A stretch of DNA of 10,629 bases from Deltaproteobacteria bacterium (GTDB lineage Bacteria; Desulfobacterota; Binatia; Binatales; Binataceae). Where the stretch lies: assembly GCA_021780585.1 (NCBI GenBank), contig JAJXYM010000379.1, positions 1 to 10,629 on the forward strand, read 5' to 3'. The position numbers and the translations under genes are program-made. Positions 1 through 6,280 of the stretch are shown piece by piece. Position 1 is the stretch's first letter. Each line of letters opens with the position of its first letter. The notes under the pieces are model-generated. The model did no database searches. It worked only from the letters and a program-made list of their open reading frames with translations, and was not told the origin of the DNA.

Positions 1-187
1 GGCGGCGGCGCGCCTGCGCGACGGCGCCGACCCGCGGCGCGTCGGGTTTTTTCAGGCCTTTATGCGGGCGCAGATGGGCGCGCTGCTCTCGCGCGAAGAG
101 GAGCGCGCGCGCGAGGAGCCGCGCCTGATCATGACGCCGGCGGAAGCGATGCGCGCGCGGCAGGCCGCGCTGAGGCGGCCGCGCTAA
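1..187 (+). CDS. C-terminal end of an unrecognised protein, cut by the window edge
   Basis: An open frame enters from the left edge (reading from base 2) and ends at TAA 185-187, giving about 61 residues. The peptide is rich in Arg, Ala and Glu, with a short hydrophobic patch (GFFQAFMRAQMGALL) followed by a charged, probably helical tail (SREEERAREEPR) and a basic end. The codons have the strong G/C third-position bias of the neighbouring genes, which supports real coding. No family motif is recognisable in this fragment, so no function is assigned. The next gene starts 52 bases downstream on the same strand, so the two could be co-transcribed. No hairpin terminator is visible between them. 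Confidence 0.6.
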   Translation, partial: AAARLRDGADPRRVGFFQAFMRAQMGALLSREEERAREEPRLIMTPAEAMRARQAALRRPR

Positions 188-239
188 CGATCGCAGAACG
201 GCGCGAACCCGCGGCGATCCAGCGAATCAGTGGAAACGG

Positions 240-1439
240 ATGATTGAGCAAAAGCCGTTGCGTGGAGTCCGCGTGCTCGATTTGAGCCGGGTGCTGGCGG
301 GACCGTTTTGCGCGATGAATCTCGCCGATCTTGGCGCCGAGGTGATCAAGATCGAGCTGCCGGGTCGGGGCGACGATTCGCGCGGCTATGCGCCCAGGAT
401 TCCTCACTCGAACGACTCCGGCTATTACTACAGCGTAAATCGCGGCAAGCGCAGCGTGACGATCGATCTGCGGCAGGCGGCGGGCGCGGAACTGATGCTC
501 GAACTCGTTCGCCATTGCGACGTCGTCGTGGAAAATTTCTCGCCCGGCACGATGGAACGGTTCAACCTCGGCTATGCGCGGCTCGCCGGCGTCAATCCGC
601 GCGTCATCCTGTGCTCGATTTCGGGTTTTGGACAGAGCGGACCGATGGCGGCGGCGCCCGCCTACGATATCGTCGCGCAGGCGCTCGGCGGCACGATGAG
701 CATCACCGGGCAACCGGACGGCGAGCCGACGCGATGCGGCGTGTCGGTCGGCGATCTGGCCGCCGCGCTCTATGGCGTGATCGCGATTCTGGCGGCGCTG
801 CGCGAGCGCGACGCGAGCGGCGCCGGGCGTCATCTGGATATCGCCATGCTCGATTGCCAGGTCGCGTGGCTGGAGGACGCGCTGGCGCGCTTCTCGACCA
901 CGGGAAATGTGCCGAAGCCGATCGGGTCGCGCCATCCTTCGATTACGCCGTTTCAGCATTTTCGCGCGGCCGACGGCCATTTCGTCGCCGGATGCGGCAA
1001 CGAGGCGATCTGGCGGCGCTTTTGCGACGCGATCGGATTGCCTGGGCTGAAGGACGACGCGCGCTTTCTCACCAACGCCGATCGCACCGCCAATCATGCG
1101 GCGCTCGATCCGATCCTGCGGCGCCATTTCGCGGCGTCGCCGCGGGCGCATTGGCTCAAGCTGCTCGAGGCGGCGAACGTTCCGTCGGCGCCGATCGCCA
1201 CGGTCGATGAAGTCGCGCGCAATCCGCATCTGCTCGAGCGACAGATGATTTTGCGCGCGGAGCACCCGGATTTCGACGGGCTGATCGTGCCGGGATCGCC
1301 GCTCAAGACCGCTGGCGCCACGAGCGCGCCGGTCACGCGCGCTCCCGCGCTCGGCGAGGATACCGACGCGGTCCTGACGGAGCTGCTCGGCTACGACGCT
1401 GAACGCATCGCGCGGCTGCGGGCGGACAAGATTATCTGA
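240..1439 (+). CDS. CaiB/BaiF family (type III) CoA-transferase
   Basis: The predicted 399-residue cytoplasmic protein should move CoA between carboxylic acids through a covalent aspartyl-CoA thioester intermediate. Family features seen: the N-terminal LRGVRVLDLSRVLAGPF block (residues 7-23), LGAEVIKIE (31-39), NRGKRSVTIDL (67-77), VVENFSPG (96-103) and NPRVILCSISGFG (119-131). Asp172 in SVGDLAAALYG aligns with catalytic Asp169 of formyl-CoA transferase. The C-terminal RAPALGEDTD block is also present. Length matches the family's usual 390-430 residues. The ATG at 240 has only a weak GGAAACGG upstream, but it lies exactly at the conserved N-terminus. Substrates cannot be read from sequence: succinyl-CoA, carnitine, oxalate or aromatic acid transferases, and alpha-methylacyl-CoA racemases, all share this fold. 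No acyl-CoA dehydrogenase or ligase lies beside it to narrow the choice. The family call is secure. Confidence 0.95.
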   Translation: MIEQKPLRGVRVLDLSRVLAGPFCAMNLADLGAEVIKIELPGRGDDSRGYAPRIPHSNDSGYYYSVNRGKRSVTIDLRQAAGAELMLELVRHCDVVVENFSPGTMERFNLGYARLAGVNPRVILCSISGFGQSGPMAAAPAYDIVAQALGGTMSITGQPDGEPTRCGVSVGDLAAALYGVIAILAALRERDASGAGRHLDIAMLDCQVAWLEDALARFSTTGNVPKPIGSRHPSITPFQHFRAADGHFVAGCGNEAIWRRFCDAIGLPGLKDDARFLTNADRTANHAALDPILRRHFAASPRAHWLKLLEAANVPSAPIATVDEVARNPHLLERQMILRAEHPDFDGLIVPGSPLKTAGATSAPVTRAPALGEDTDAVLTELLGYDAERIARLRADKII

Positions 1440-1569
1440 GCGCCGACCGTTCGTCGGAGTTCATCGCGATTCCGCTCGCTTCCGTGTAAGCCATGACGCC
1501 GCGCCGCGCCCGCCGTTAACCGGCTTCGTGATACCCCGGCGGCGGTGGATTCGCCCGCCCGCCGGACGC

Positions 1570-1583
1570 TATTATAACCATGA
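1570..1583 (+). promoter_or_regulatory. Possible -10 box for leaderless transcription of bolA
   Basis: TATTAT (1570-1575) lies four bases before the ATG ATG that opens bolA, and no purine-rich Shine-Dalgarno is visible upstream. A start site about seven bases past this box would fall on the second ATG (1583), giving a leaderless message. No convincing -35 hexamer is present about 17 bases further upstream. This is a suggestion from spacing only. Confidence 0.3.
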
Positions 1584-1828
1584 TGGACCCGAAGGAATTG
1601 CAACGCATGATCGAGGCCGGCCTGCCCGGAGCCATCGTCGAGGTGCGCGACACCACCGGCGGCGGCGACCATTTCGAAGCGCTCGTGGTCAGCGATCGTT
1701 TCGACGGCAAGGGCCTCGTCGAACGTCATCAACTGGTCTATACCGCCCTGGGCGACGCGATGCGCGCGCGCGTCCATGCGCTTTCGCTCAAGACCCTAAC
1801 GCCCGCGCAGTATCAGTCCCGGAGGTAA
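1580..1828 (+). CDS. bolA: BolA/IbaG family protein, partner of monothiol glutaredoxin
   Basis: This 82-residue protein has the BolA fold signature. An N-terminal helix (PKELQRMIEAGLPGA) leads into a strand, then the [H/C] loop (TGGGDHFEALVVSDRF, residues 26-41), the helix FDGKGLVERHQLVYTAL, and the conserved end VHALSLKTLTP with invariant His67. BolA proteins pair with CGFS glutaredoxins to share a [2Fe-2S] cluster, acting in iron-sulfur delivery and iron sensing. The loop has His31 and no Cys, so a BolA1/IbaG-like His ligand is more likely than a BolA3-like Cys ligand (inference). The CGFS glutaredoxin follows after seven bases, the classic genomic pairing. It could be called ibaG rather than bolA, since length and loop fit either. 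Translation could start at either of two adjacent ATGs (1580 or 1583). Confidence 0.93.
   Translation: MMDPKELQRMIEAGLPGAIVEVRDTTGGGDHFEALVVSDRFDGKGLVERHQLVYTALGDAMRARVHALSLKTLTPAQYQSRR
1821..1826 (+). promoter_or_regulatory. Shine-Dalgarno of grxD, embedded in the bolA stop
   Basis: GGAGGT sits nine bases before the grxD ATG (1836) and overlaps the last codons of bolA (CGG AGG TAA). Ribosomes finishing bolA would therefore end on the grxD binding site, which suggests translational coupling and roughly matched output of the two partners. Confidence 0.8.
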
Positions 1829-1835
1829 ATTCACG

Positions 1836-2168
1836 ATGGCAACCGCGCTCGAGCGGATCCAGTCCGCGATCGCCCAGAACAAAATCCTCATCTTCATGAA
1901 GGGCAACCGCAATTTCCCGCAATGCGGTTTTTCCGCCGCGACCGTCGCGGTGTTCGACGAACTGGGCGCCCCCTACGAAACCATCGACGTGCTCGGCGAC
2001 CCGGAAATCCGCGAGCAGGTCAAGGTCCATAGCAACTGGCCGACCATCCCGCAGGTCTATATCGACGGCAAATTCGTCGGCGGATGCGATATCGTGCGGG
2101 AGCTCTACGAGTCCGGCGAGCTGCGCGAGATCGTCAAGGGCGCGACCGGAGCCGCCGCCGCGCGCTGA
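1836..2168 (+). CDS. grxD: Monothiol (CGFS) glutaredoxin, Grx4/GrxD type
   Basis: The 110-residue single-domain glutaredoxin carries the hallmark CGFS active site (Cys30-Ser33), preceded by the glutathione-contacting Lys22 of FMKG. It also has the WPTIPQVYIDG cis-proline block (residues 68-78) and the GGCDI glutathione-binding motif (82-86). Proteins of this class bind a [2Fe-2S] cluster as a glutathione-ligated dimer or as a heterodimer with BolA, and act as cluster carriers rather than as disulfide reductases. The usual MKGTP stretch is MKGNR here, a small local variation. The tail is Ala-rich. The strong GGAGGT site and seven-base gap from bolA mark a two-gene operon. Family and pairing are certain. 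The specific cellular role (cluster transfer or iron regulation) is inferred. Confidence 0.96.
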   Translation: MATALERIQSAIAQNKILIFMKGNRNFPQCGFSAATVAVFDELGAPYETIDVLGDPEIREQVKVHSNWPTIPQVYIDGKFVGGCDIVRELYESGELREIVKGATGAAAAR

Positions 2169-2196
2169 ATCGAACCGCCGAACATTCCGTTGTATG

Positions 2197-2222
2197 CGGG
2201 ACGGAGCCGCGGCTCCGTCCCG
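2197..2222. repeat. 26-base perfect palindrome between convergent genes; possible bidirectional terminator
   Basis: The sequence reads CGGGACGGAGCCG and then its exact reverse complement, with no loop base left over. It lies 29 bases past the grxD stop and 35 bases past the doxX stop, between genes transcribed towards each other. It could form a very stable hairpin in either transcript, but neither side shows a T-tract, so a classical intrinsic terminator is not demonstrated. It may instead be a member of a dispersed GC-rich palindromic repeat family. Confidence 0.6.
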
Positions 2223-2256
2223 TGCTACGACTTGCGCCGCTTCGCCCGGCGCAATC

Positions 2257-2682
2257 TCACTGGCCGCCGTCGAGACTGTACGCGCCCGATCCGAATCCGG
2301 CGAGCATCAGCAGTCCGCCCATTATCGATATGTTCTTCAATACGTTGATCTGCTGCATCATCGCCATCATCGCCTGACCCTGCGCCTTCGCTTCCCGATA
2401 CGGAATCAGGTGAAAGATGATCGTCACCGGGATGAACCAGAGGAAAATCAGGATCGCCGCCTGGCGCGCCCGGTAGCCCGCCATGATCAGCAGTCCCAGC
2501 CCGAACTCGACCAGGATACTCGCGACCAGGCCCGGATAGATCAGCGCCGCCGGCATCCCCGCATGCGCCATGTAGCCCATCGCGTTCGCGGGCGCGGTCA
2601 ATTTGCCGAATCCCGACAGCACGAAGATCAGCGCGAGCAGGATGCGCCCCACCAGCGTCAACTGATTGCGAAATCCGTCCAT
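2257..2682 (-). CDS. DoxX family integral membrane protein
   Basis: This 141-residue protein has four predicted membrane helices, at about residues 9-28, 46-68, 74-93 and 116-131. It carries the DoxX family pattern RILLALIFVLSGFGKL near the N-terminus, Glu59 in the second helix, and a KNISIMGGLLMLAG last helix. DoxX-type proteins are small inner-membrane subunits. Some serve as the quinone-linked part of thiosulfate:quinone oxidoreductase, others in oxidative-stress complexes with superoxide dismutase and thiosulfate sulfurtransferase, and most are uncharacterised. The ATG at 2682 is supported by a strong GGAGGGGG on the minus strand (complement of 2685-2692). It is the last gene of a four-gene minus-strand run, 119 bases after the FmdB-like gene, so it may also have its own promoter. 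No partner DoxA-like subunit is seen nearby. Confidence 0.9.
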   Translation of the reverse strand: MDGFRNQLTLVGRILLALIFVLSGFGKLTAPANAMGYMAHAGMPAALIYPGLVASILVEFGLGLLIMAGYRARQAAILIFLWFIPVTIIFHLIPYREAKAQGQAMMAMMQQINVLKNISIMGGLLMLAGFGSGAYSLDGGQ

Positions 2683-2801
2683 TTCCCCCTCCGGCGCGGT
2701 TCCCCCTCCCGCCGCTATGGATTATTCCGCCGTCGCATTCGGACCCGGCGGTTCGCGTCACTGACTATTCGTATGAATCAGCCATTATGCGATTTGCCTG
2801 A

Positions 2802-3257
2802 TCAATCGCCGATTCGCCGTTCGCGCGGACGTTTTCCGGATTTCGCCGCGCCCTTCGCATCGTGATGCGTATGAGTATGCGGGTTCGCGGCCGGTTTTTC
2901 CGGCGCGAGGCCTTCGCGCTGGCGACGCTCCTCGCGCGCCGCCGTTTTGTCGTCGTATTCCGCGCCGCGCCCCAGCTTGTGCGCCGCGAATCGCGCCGCC
3001 GACCGATCGTCCATCCAGCACATCCGCGCCCACGGCGGCGGCCGGAGCTTCGTCACGTCGTCGGCGCCCGAAGCGTCCCCAGCCCCGCGCCGCGCACCGC
3101 CCGACTCGCCCTTCACGGCGAACGCCGCGGCCGACATGATCCGCCGCGCGCGCCGCCCGCAATCCGGACAGGCGCGCGGACGCGACGCCTCCACCGCCGT
3201 CGCCAGCCCCTCGAACGTCAATTCGCAGGGTCGGCAGCGCCATTCGTAAATCGGCAT
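2802..3257 (-). CDS. FmdB-type zinc-ribbon protein with extended His-rich C-terminus
   Basis: The N-terminus MPIYEWRCRPCELTFE with a following CPDCG gives two CxxC pairs (Cys8/Cys11 and Cys30/Cys33). This is the single zinc-ribbon of the FmdB/CxxC_CxxC_SSSS family, first linked to amide- and formamide-degradation gene clusters as putative regulators. These proteins are usually about 60-110 residues. This one is 151, adding an Arg/Ala/Glu-rich, probably disordered stretch and a histidine cluster (HTHTHHD, residues 127-133) that could bind metal. The N-terminal motif fixes the ATG at 3257; the ribosome site is weak. It starts 18 bases after the stop of the upstream lactonase-like gene, so co-transcription is very likely. 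Its role could be regulatory or metal-related and is not known. Confidence 0.85.
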   Translation of the reverse strand: MPIYEWRCRPCELTFEGLATAVEASRPRACPDCGRRARRIMSAAAFAVKGESGGARRGAGDASGADDVTKLRPPPWARMCWMDDRSAARFAAHKLGRGAEYDDKTAAREERRQREGLAPEKPAANPHTHTHHDAKGAAKSGKRPRERRIGD

Positions 3258-3275
3258 CGTCCGCGCGCCCGCCGC

Positions 3276-4049
3276 TCAGCCCACCCGATGCGGATGGTCT
3301 TTCCAGTCGTCGGGGTCGTGCGTGATCCAGACCTTCGCGCCGTGCATGTCGCGAATCGCCTTGACCCGCCGGATCGAATGGCTGGCCGTGCCGGGATCGA
3401 CGTCGATCGGCATCCCCGCCTCGTTATCGATCGCGGCGCGCAGATGCACCGTGTCGCCGGTCAGCAGGAAGCTCTGATTCGGCAGGTTCACCAGCAGCGA
3501 GCATTCGCCCGGCGTATGGCCCGGCGTATAGAGGAACTGCAACGCGCCGTCGCCGAAGAGATCGAAATCCTGTCCCAGTTCCAGCCAATCGTAGCCGCGC
3601 GTCGGCGCGAAATCGTTGAAGATGAACGCCCAGCGCCGGTCCACGTCCGGCCAGTAGGCGTAGCGCAGCTCGCCCGCGCCGACGATAAATTTCGCCTTCG
3701 GGAAATAGGTCAGTCCGCCCGAATGGTCCAGATGCGAATGCGACAGGATTACATACTTCACATCGGAGGGCTTGTAGCCGACGCCCTCGATCTGCTTGTC
3801 CAGCGTGTCGGTCTTGCTCCATTTCACCGGCAGATGCGCGGCGATGTCGCCCCAGTAGCCGACCGCGTCGTCGATTATCTTCGGATTGCATCCCGTGTCG
3901 AACAGCACCAGTCCCTTGGGATGCTCGATCAGGAACGACGGGCAGGGCAGATCCAGCAGCTTCGCCGGATCCCCGCCATGCATCAGCAGCCCCTCCGGCG
4001 CGGTCAATTGCGCTCCCGGCAGCGCCCACATCTTCTTCGCATTGGCCAT
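3276..4049 (-). CDS. Metallo-beta-lactamase-fold hydrolase, N-acyl homoserine lactonase-like
   Basis: The 257-residue protein has the full dinuclear-metal ligand set of the fold. It shows HSHLDH (His104, His106, Asp108, His109), His178 in TPGHTPG, Asp199 in LTGDT and His244 in ITHDPDDW. The spacing is close to that of AiiA-type AHL lactonases (104-109, 169, 191, 235), and the length is similar to AiiA (about 250). The likely reaction is hydrolysis of a lactone or similar ester in the cytoplasm; no signal peptide is seen. His202 lies where AiiA has its substrate-contacting Tyr194, by recalled alignment, so the substrate may not be an AHL. The ATG at 4049 is chosen because MANAKKMWALPGAQL opens the family domain and GGGGAAG (complement of 4057-4063) precedes it by seven bases. 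The frame stays open far upstream, but only as antisense to the amidohydrolase gene. It is probably in an operon with its neighbours on both sides. Confidence 0.9.
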   Translation of the reverse strand: MANAKKMWALPGAQLTAPEGLLMHGGDPAKLLDLPCPSFLIEHPKGLVLFDTGCNPKIIDDAVGYWGDIAAHLPVKWSKTDTLDKQIEGVGYKPSDVKYVILSHSHLDHSGGLTYFPKAKFIVGAGELRYAYWPDVDRRWAFIFNDFAPTRGYDWLELGQDFDLFGDGALQFLYTPGHTPGECSLLVNLPNQSFLLTGDTVHLRAAIDNEAGMPIDVDPGTASHSIRRVKAIRDMHGAKVWITHDPDDWKDHPHRVG

Positions 4050-4123
4050 TTTATGTCTTCCCCATTCCCGGATGGCGCCAGCCATCCTTCGTTCCAGCCG
4101 ATTCCGCCGTCCAAAGTGAATAC

Positions 4124-5251
4124 TCAGTTGGCGGCGTCGAAAGTCCGGTTGTAGTATCTTGCCGGATTCGTCCGCAAGAGCTTGTCGCCCACCTCGTCCG
4201 GGAAAGCCGCAAGCTTTTCGCGCAACTCGTTGAGCGCGCCCGGATAGAGACAGTCGAAATGCGGATAATCCGCGCCCCACAGTATATTGTCGCCCAGCCC
4301 GTGATCGACCACGTAGCGCAGCGTCGTCTCGTCGGCGTCGTACGCGATATAGCATTGCCGCCGGAAATAGTCGGACGGCTTTTCCTTCAGCCACGGCGTG
4401 AGCTTGCCCATCTTCTCGTAATGGCCGTCCAGCCGGTCGAGCCAATAGAGCAGCCAGCCCGCGCCCGCCTCCAGAAACGCGACGCGCAATTTCGGATACT
4501 TCGCCAGCACCCCGCCGCAGACCACGTCCATCGACGCCATCTCCTGCTCCAGCGGATGGCAAATGACGTGGCTGAAGAACAGGTCGCTGTTGGGATAACG
4601 ATCGGACGCGACGCTCGGCACCGTGTCGATCGCGAAGCTGCCATGAATCGAAACCGGCAGATCGAGGTCCTGCGCCGCCGCCCAGAAGCGATCGTAGGCC
4701 GGATCGTTGAGCCGGCGACGGTTGTACGGCGTCGGCCGGATCGTCACCCCCGGCAGGCCGAGCTGCGCCGCCCGCTCCATCTCGGCGACCGCCAGCGTCA
4801 CGTCCTGCAGCGGCACGGTCCCGACCGCAAGCAGCCGATTCGGCGCGATCGCGCAAAAATCGGCGACCCAGCGGTTGTACGCCTCCGACGTCGCCGCCGC
4901 GACGTTCGGATCGCGGATTCCGGCGTAAAGCAGGCCGATCGTTGGATAGAGCACGGTCGCCGCCAGACCCTCGGCGTCGAGCACCGCGAGCCGCGCGCGT
5001 GGTTCCTTGGCCCCGGCGGGGACTTCGTCCCAGCGCGTGCGCAGCGTCTTTTGCAGGTCGGTCAGGCCGTTGGGCGTCGACGCGGCCGCGATCGGCAATT
5101 CGTCGAAAACCCGGCCCTCGATCATCATATAGGCGATTCCGTCGCGTTCGATCACCTGCGGCACGAGGTCGCGATATTTCGCCGGCGCGTACTCAAACGC
5201 CAGTTCGTTCGGCTCCAGCAGATGCGAATCCGAATCGACGTACACGCTCAT
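4124..5251 (-). CDS. Amidohydrolase-2 (ACMSD-like) TIM-barrel metal-dependent hydrolase or decarboxylase
   Basis: The 375-residue protein has the amidohydrolase-2 layout. A metal motif DSDSHLLEP (residues 6-14) on the first strand has Asp8-x-His10 in place of the usual His-x-His. IHG follows with His203, then His228 and His232 after the central strands, FLEAGAGW (259-266), and LWGADYPH with Asp328 as the late metal or catalytic Asp. Relatives include aminocarboxymuconate-semialdehyde decarboxylase and gamma-resorcylate decarboxylase, plus many uncharacterised environmental hydrolases acting on aromatic or carboxylated compounds. The ATG at 5251 is set by the conserved start and a GGAGGAT site (complement of 5258-5264) six bases away. 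It is the first gene of the minus-strand run and lies 74 bases before the lactonase-like gene. Two consecutive hydrolases suggest successive steps on one compound (inference). The substrate is unknown. Confidence 0.93.
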   Translation of the reverse strand: MSVYVDSDSHLLEPNELAFEYAPAKYRDLVPQVIERDGIAYMMIEGRVFDELPIAAASTPNGLTDLQKTLRTRWDEVPAGAKEPRARLAVLDAEGLAATVLYPTIGLLYAGIRDPNVAAATSEAYNRWVADFCAIAPNRLLAVGTVPLQDVTLAVAEMERAAQLGLPGVTIRPTPYNRRRLNDPAYDRFWAAAQDLDLPVSIHGSFAIDTVPSVASDRYPNSDLFFSHVICHPLEQEMASMDVVCGGVLAKYPKLRVAFLEAGAGWLLYWLDRLDGHYEKMGKLTPWLKEKPSDYFRRQCYIAYDADETTLRYVVDHGLGDNILWGADYPHFDCLYPGALNELREKLAAFPDEVGDKLLRTNPARYYNRTFDAAN

Positions 5252-5396
5252 GGTCCGATCCTCCGCGCCGCCGCCTGGCGCGCTCTTTCCCGCGCGGCCA
5301 CGCCGGACCGGTAACGGCCCCGCGCATCCGCCTACTGGCCATACTCCAACCGCTCGCGAATTTGCAAGGCGCGCCACTTCGGCCGGGCGCCGCCGC

Positions 5397-5514
5397 TAAG
5401 GAAGCTCCGCAAAAGGTCCATCTCGTCATTCTGAGCGCAGTGAAGAATCCCGGGATTCTTCACTGCGCGGACTCCGTTCAGAATGACAATCCGACTTGTG
5501 CAGAGCTTCCCTAA
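5397..5514. mobile_element. 118-base foldback element, MITE-like, with TA at both ends
   Basis: The element is an almost complete inverted repeat. Its outer arms start AGGAAGCTC on the left (from 5399) and GGGAAGCTC on the right (complement of 5503-5511) and match at 14 of the first 17 positions. Next come exact 10-base arms (5425-5434 with 5478-5487). The core is a 34-base perfect palindrome (5435-5468) centred on AATCCCGGGATT, and a 9-base bulge (5469-5477) breaks the symmetry. Both ends abut TA (5397-5398 and 5512-5513), as expected for a non-autonomous element moved by an IS630/Tc1-type transposase. That assignment is inference, as no transposase gene is present. Its right end overlaps the last codons of the neighbouring minus-strand gene. 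The palindromic core resembles the repeat at 6480-6609. Confidence 0.65.
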
Positions 5515-6146
5515 TAGAGCGGGCCGACCACTTCGAGGCCGTCGATCTGCGAAATCACGCCGGCGAATTGCGCCGGAATCGCCGGATCGTCCATGCTCGC
5601 GTAATGGTCGAATTCGGGCGAGACGATCCGGATATCGAAGGCCTTTTCGATCTGGCCGATCGTGCCCTTGAAATGGATATAGTCGGAATTGGCGCCGTAA
5701 CTTTGGTCGGTAATCGTAAAGCCTTGCGCGATTAGCCACTGCTTGACCGCGTCGAACTGGGCGCGCGTTTCGCCGAATCGTTCGTGCATCTCGGCGGGCG
5801 TGAGCCATTCTTTATGGCGCGGGGCGCCCGGAGCCTCCATCTGGCGCGTCAGTTCGTTGAATTCCGCCTGATTGCGCATCGCGAACTGAAGTTCGAGGCC
5901 GATCGCCTTGTCGGTCGGTGTCGGATGATACGCGCACAGGTCGATTCCGGTCGGCCGGTCGTGCGGCAGGCGGACCACCGCCTCGCCGGAGCTGCTGACG
6001 TTGCCGGTGCGCGGCGGCGAGCATGTTCCCAGGCCGGCCGCGCATCCCGCGCCGATCAGCGCCATCGCAACGCCGATCGTCGCCACCCGCCATTTCGCCA
6101 ATTGACCGGCCGCCGCAAACTTGAAGGTCATTCGCATCTTCGCCAT
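5511..6146 (-). CDS. Exported stand-alone pro-kumamolisin (S53 propeptide) domain protein, no peptidase domain
   Basis: This is a 211-residue protein. A basic N-terminus and hydrophobic segment (WRVATIGVAMALIGAGC, residues 19-35) look like a signal peptide. Cys35 could be a lipoprotein cysteine, although Gly at -3 is off the lipobox consensus. Residues about 78-208 match the activation domain of S53 (sedolisin/kumamolisin) peptidases: HKEWLTPAEMHERFG, FDAVKQWLIAQGFTI, IHFKGTIGQIEKAFDI, and the end YASMDDPAIPAQFAGVISQIDGLEVVGP. In normal family members this domain chaperones and inhibits a C-terminal Glu-Asp-Ser peptidase of 350 or more residues. Here the frame stops at TAG (5513-5511) directly after the propeptide, inside the arm of a repeat element. 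It may be a remnant cut by that element or a free-standing inhibitor. The start is uncertain: a TTG at 6161 and ATGs at 6146, 6137 and 6131 are all possible, none with a strong ribosome site. Confidence 0.75.
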   Translation of the reverse strand: MAKMRMTFKFAAAGQLAKWRVATIGVAMALIGAGCAAGLGTCSPPRTGNVSSSGEAVVRLPHDRPTGIDLCAYHPTPTDKAIGLELQFAMRNQAEFNELTRQMEAPGAPRHKEWLTPAEMHERFGETRAQFDAVKQWLIAQGFTITDQSYGANSDYIHFKGTIGQIEKAFDIRIVSPEFDHYASMDDPAIPAQFAGVISQIDGLEVVGPLY

Positions 6147-6243
6147 CGCGATCAAGAACAAATAGCGCGCCCGATGGTTCCGGGAAATCGCCGCGCCCGG
6201 CGGCGCGCCAATCGGATCGATCTCGAAAGCGCGCGCGGGCTTG

Positions 6244-6280
6244 GCCCCAAACAGTCATTCTCGGACCTAGCCCCAAACAG
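6244..6280. repeat. Degenerate direct repeat, two copies of GCCCCAAACAG
   Basis: GCCCCAAACAG occurs at 6244-6254 (with G in the GGCCCC context) and again at 6270-6280. Each copy is followed by GTCATTC, or overlaps it by the final G. The segment between (GTCATTCTCGGACCTAG) looks like a decayed half of the palindromic unit that follows at 6281, so this is probably an older, eroded copy of the same family. Confidence 0.5.

Noticed and set aside
129..1265. Long minus-strand open frame (378 residues) opposite the CoA-transferase
   Set aside because: Arg/Ala-rich translation with no family motif; a typical antisense shadow of a GC-rich gene whose + strand product is clearly conserved.
2862..4154. 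Plus-strand open frame (430 residues) across the FmdB-like and lactonase-like genes
   Set aside because: Spans two well-supported minus-strand genes and the gap between them, with an Arg-rich, motif-free product.
4050..4856. Upstream extension of the lactonase-like gene to 526 residues
   Set aside because: The extra part is antisense-frame noise over the amidohydrolase gene on the same strand. A ribosome site and the family N-terminus place the start at 4049.
4259..5314. Plus-strand open frame (351 residues) opposite the amidohydrolase
   Set aside because: Arg-rich, low-complexity shadow with no motif. The minus-strand product has a complete conserved active site.
5338..5367. Possible promoter of the minus-strand hydrolase cluster (TTGCAA with TATGGC, 18-base gap)
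   Set aside because: The -10 hexamer matches only three of six positions. Position is plausible but the evidence is too weak to list.
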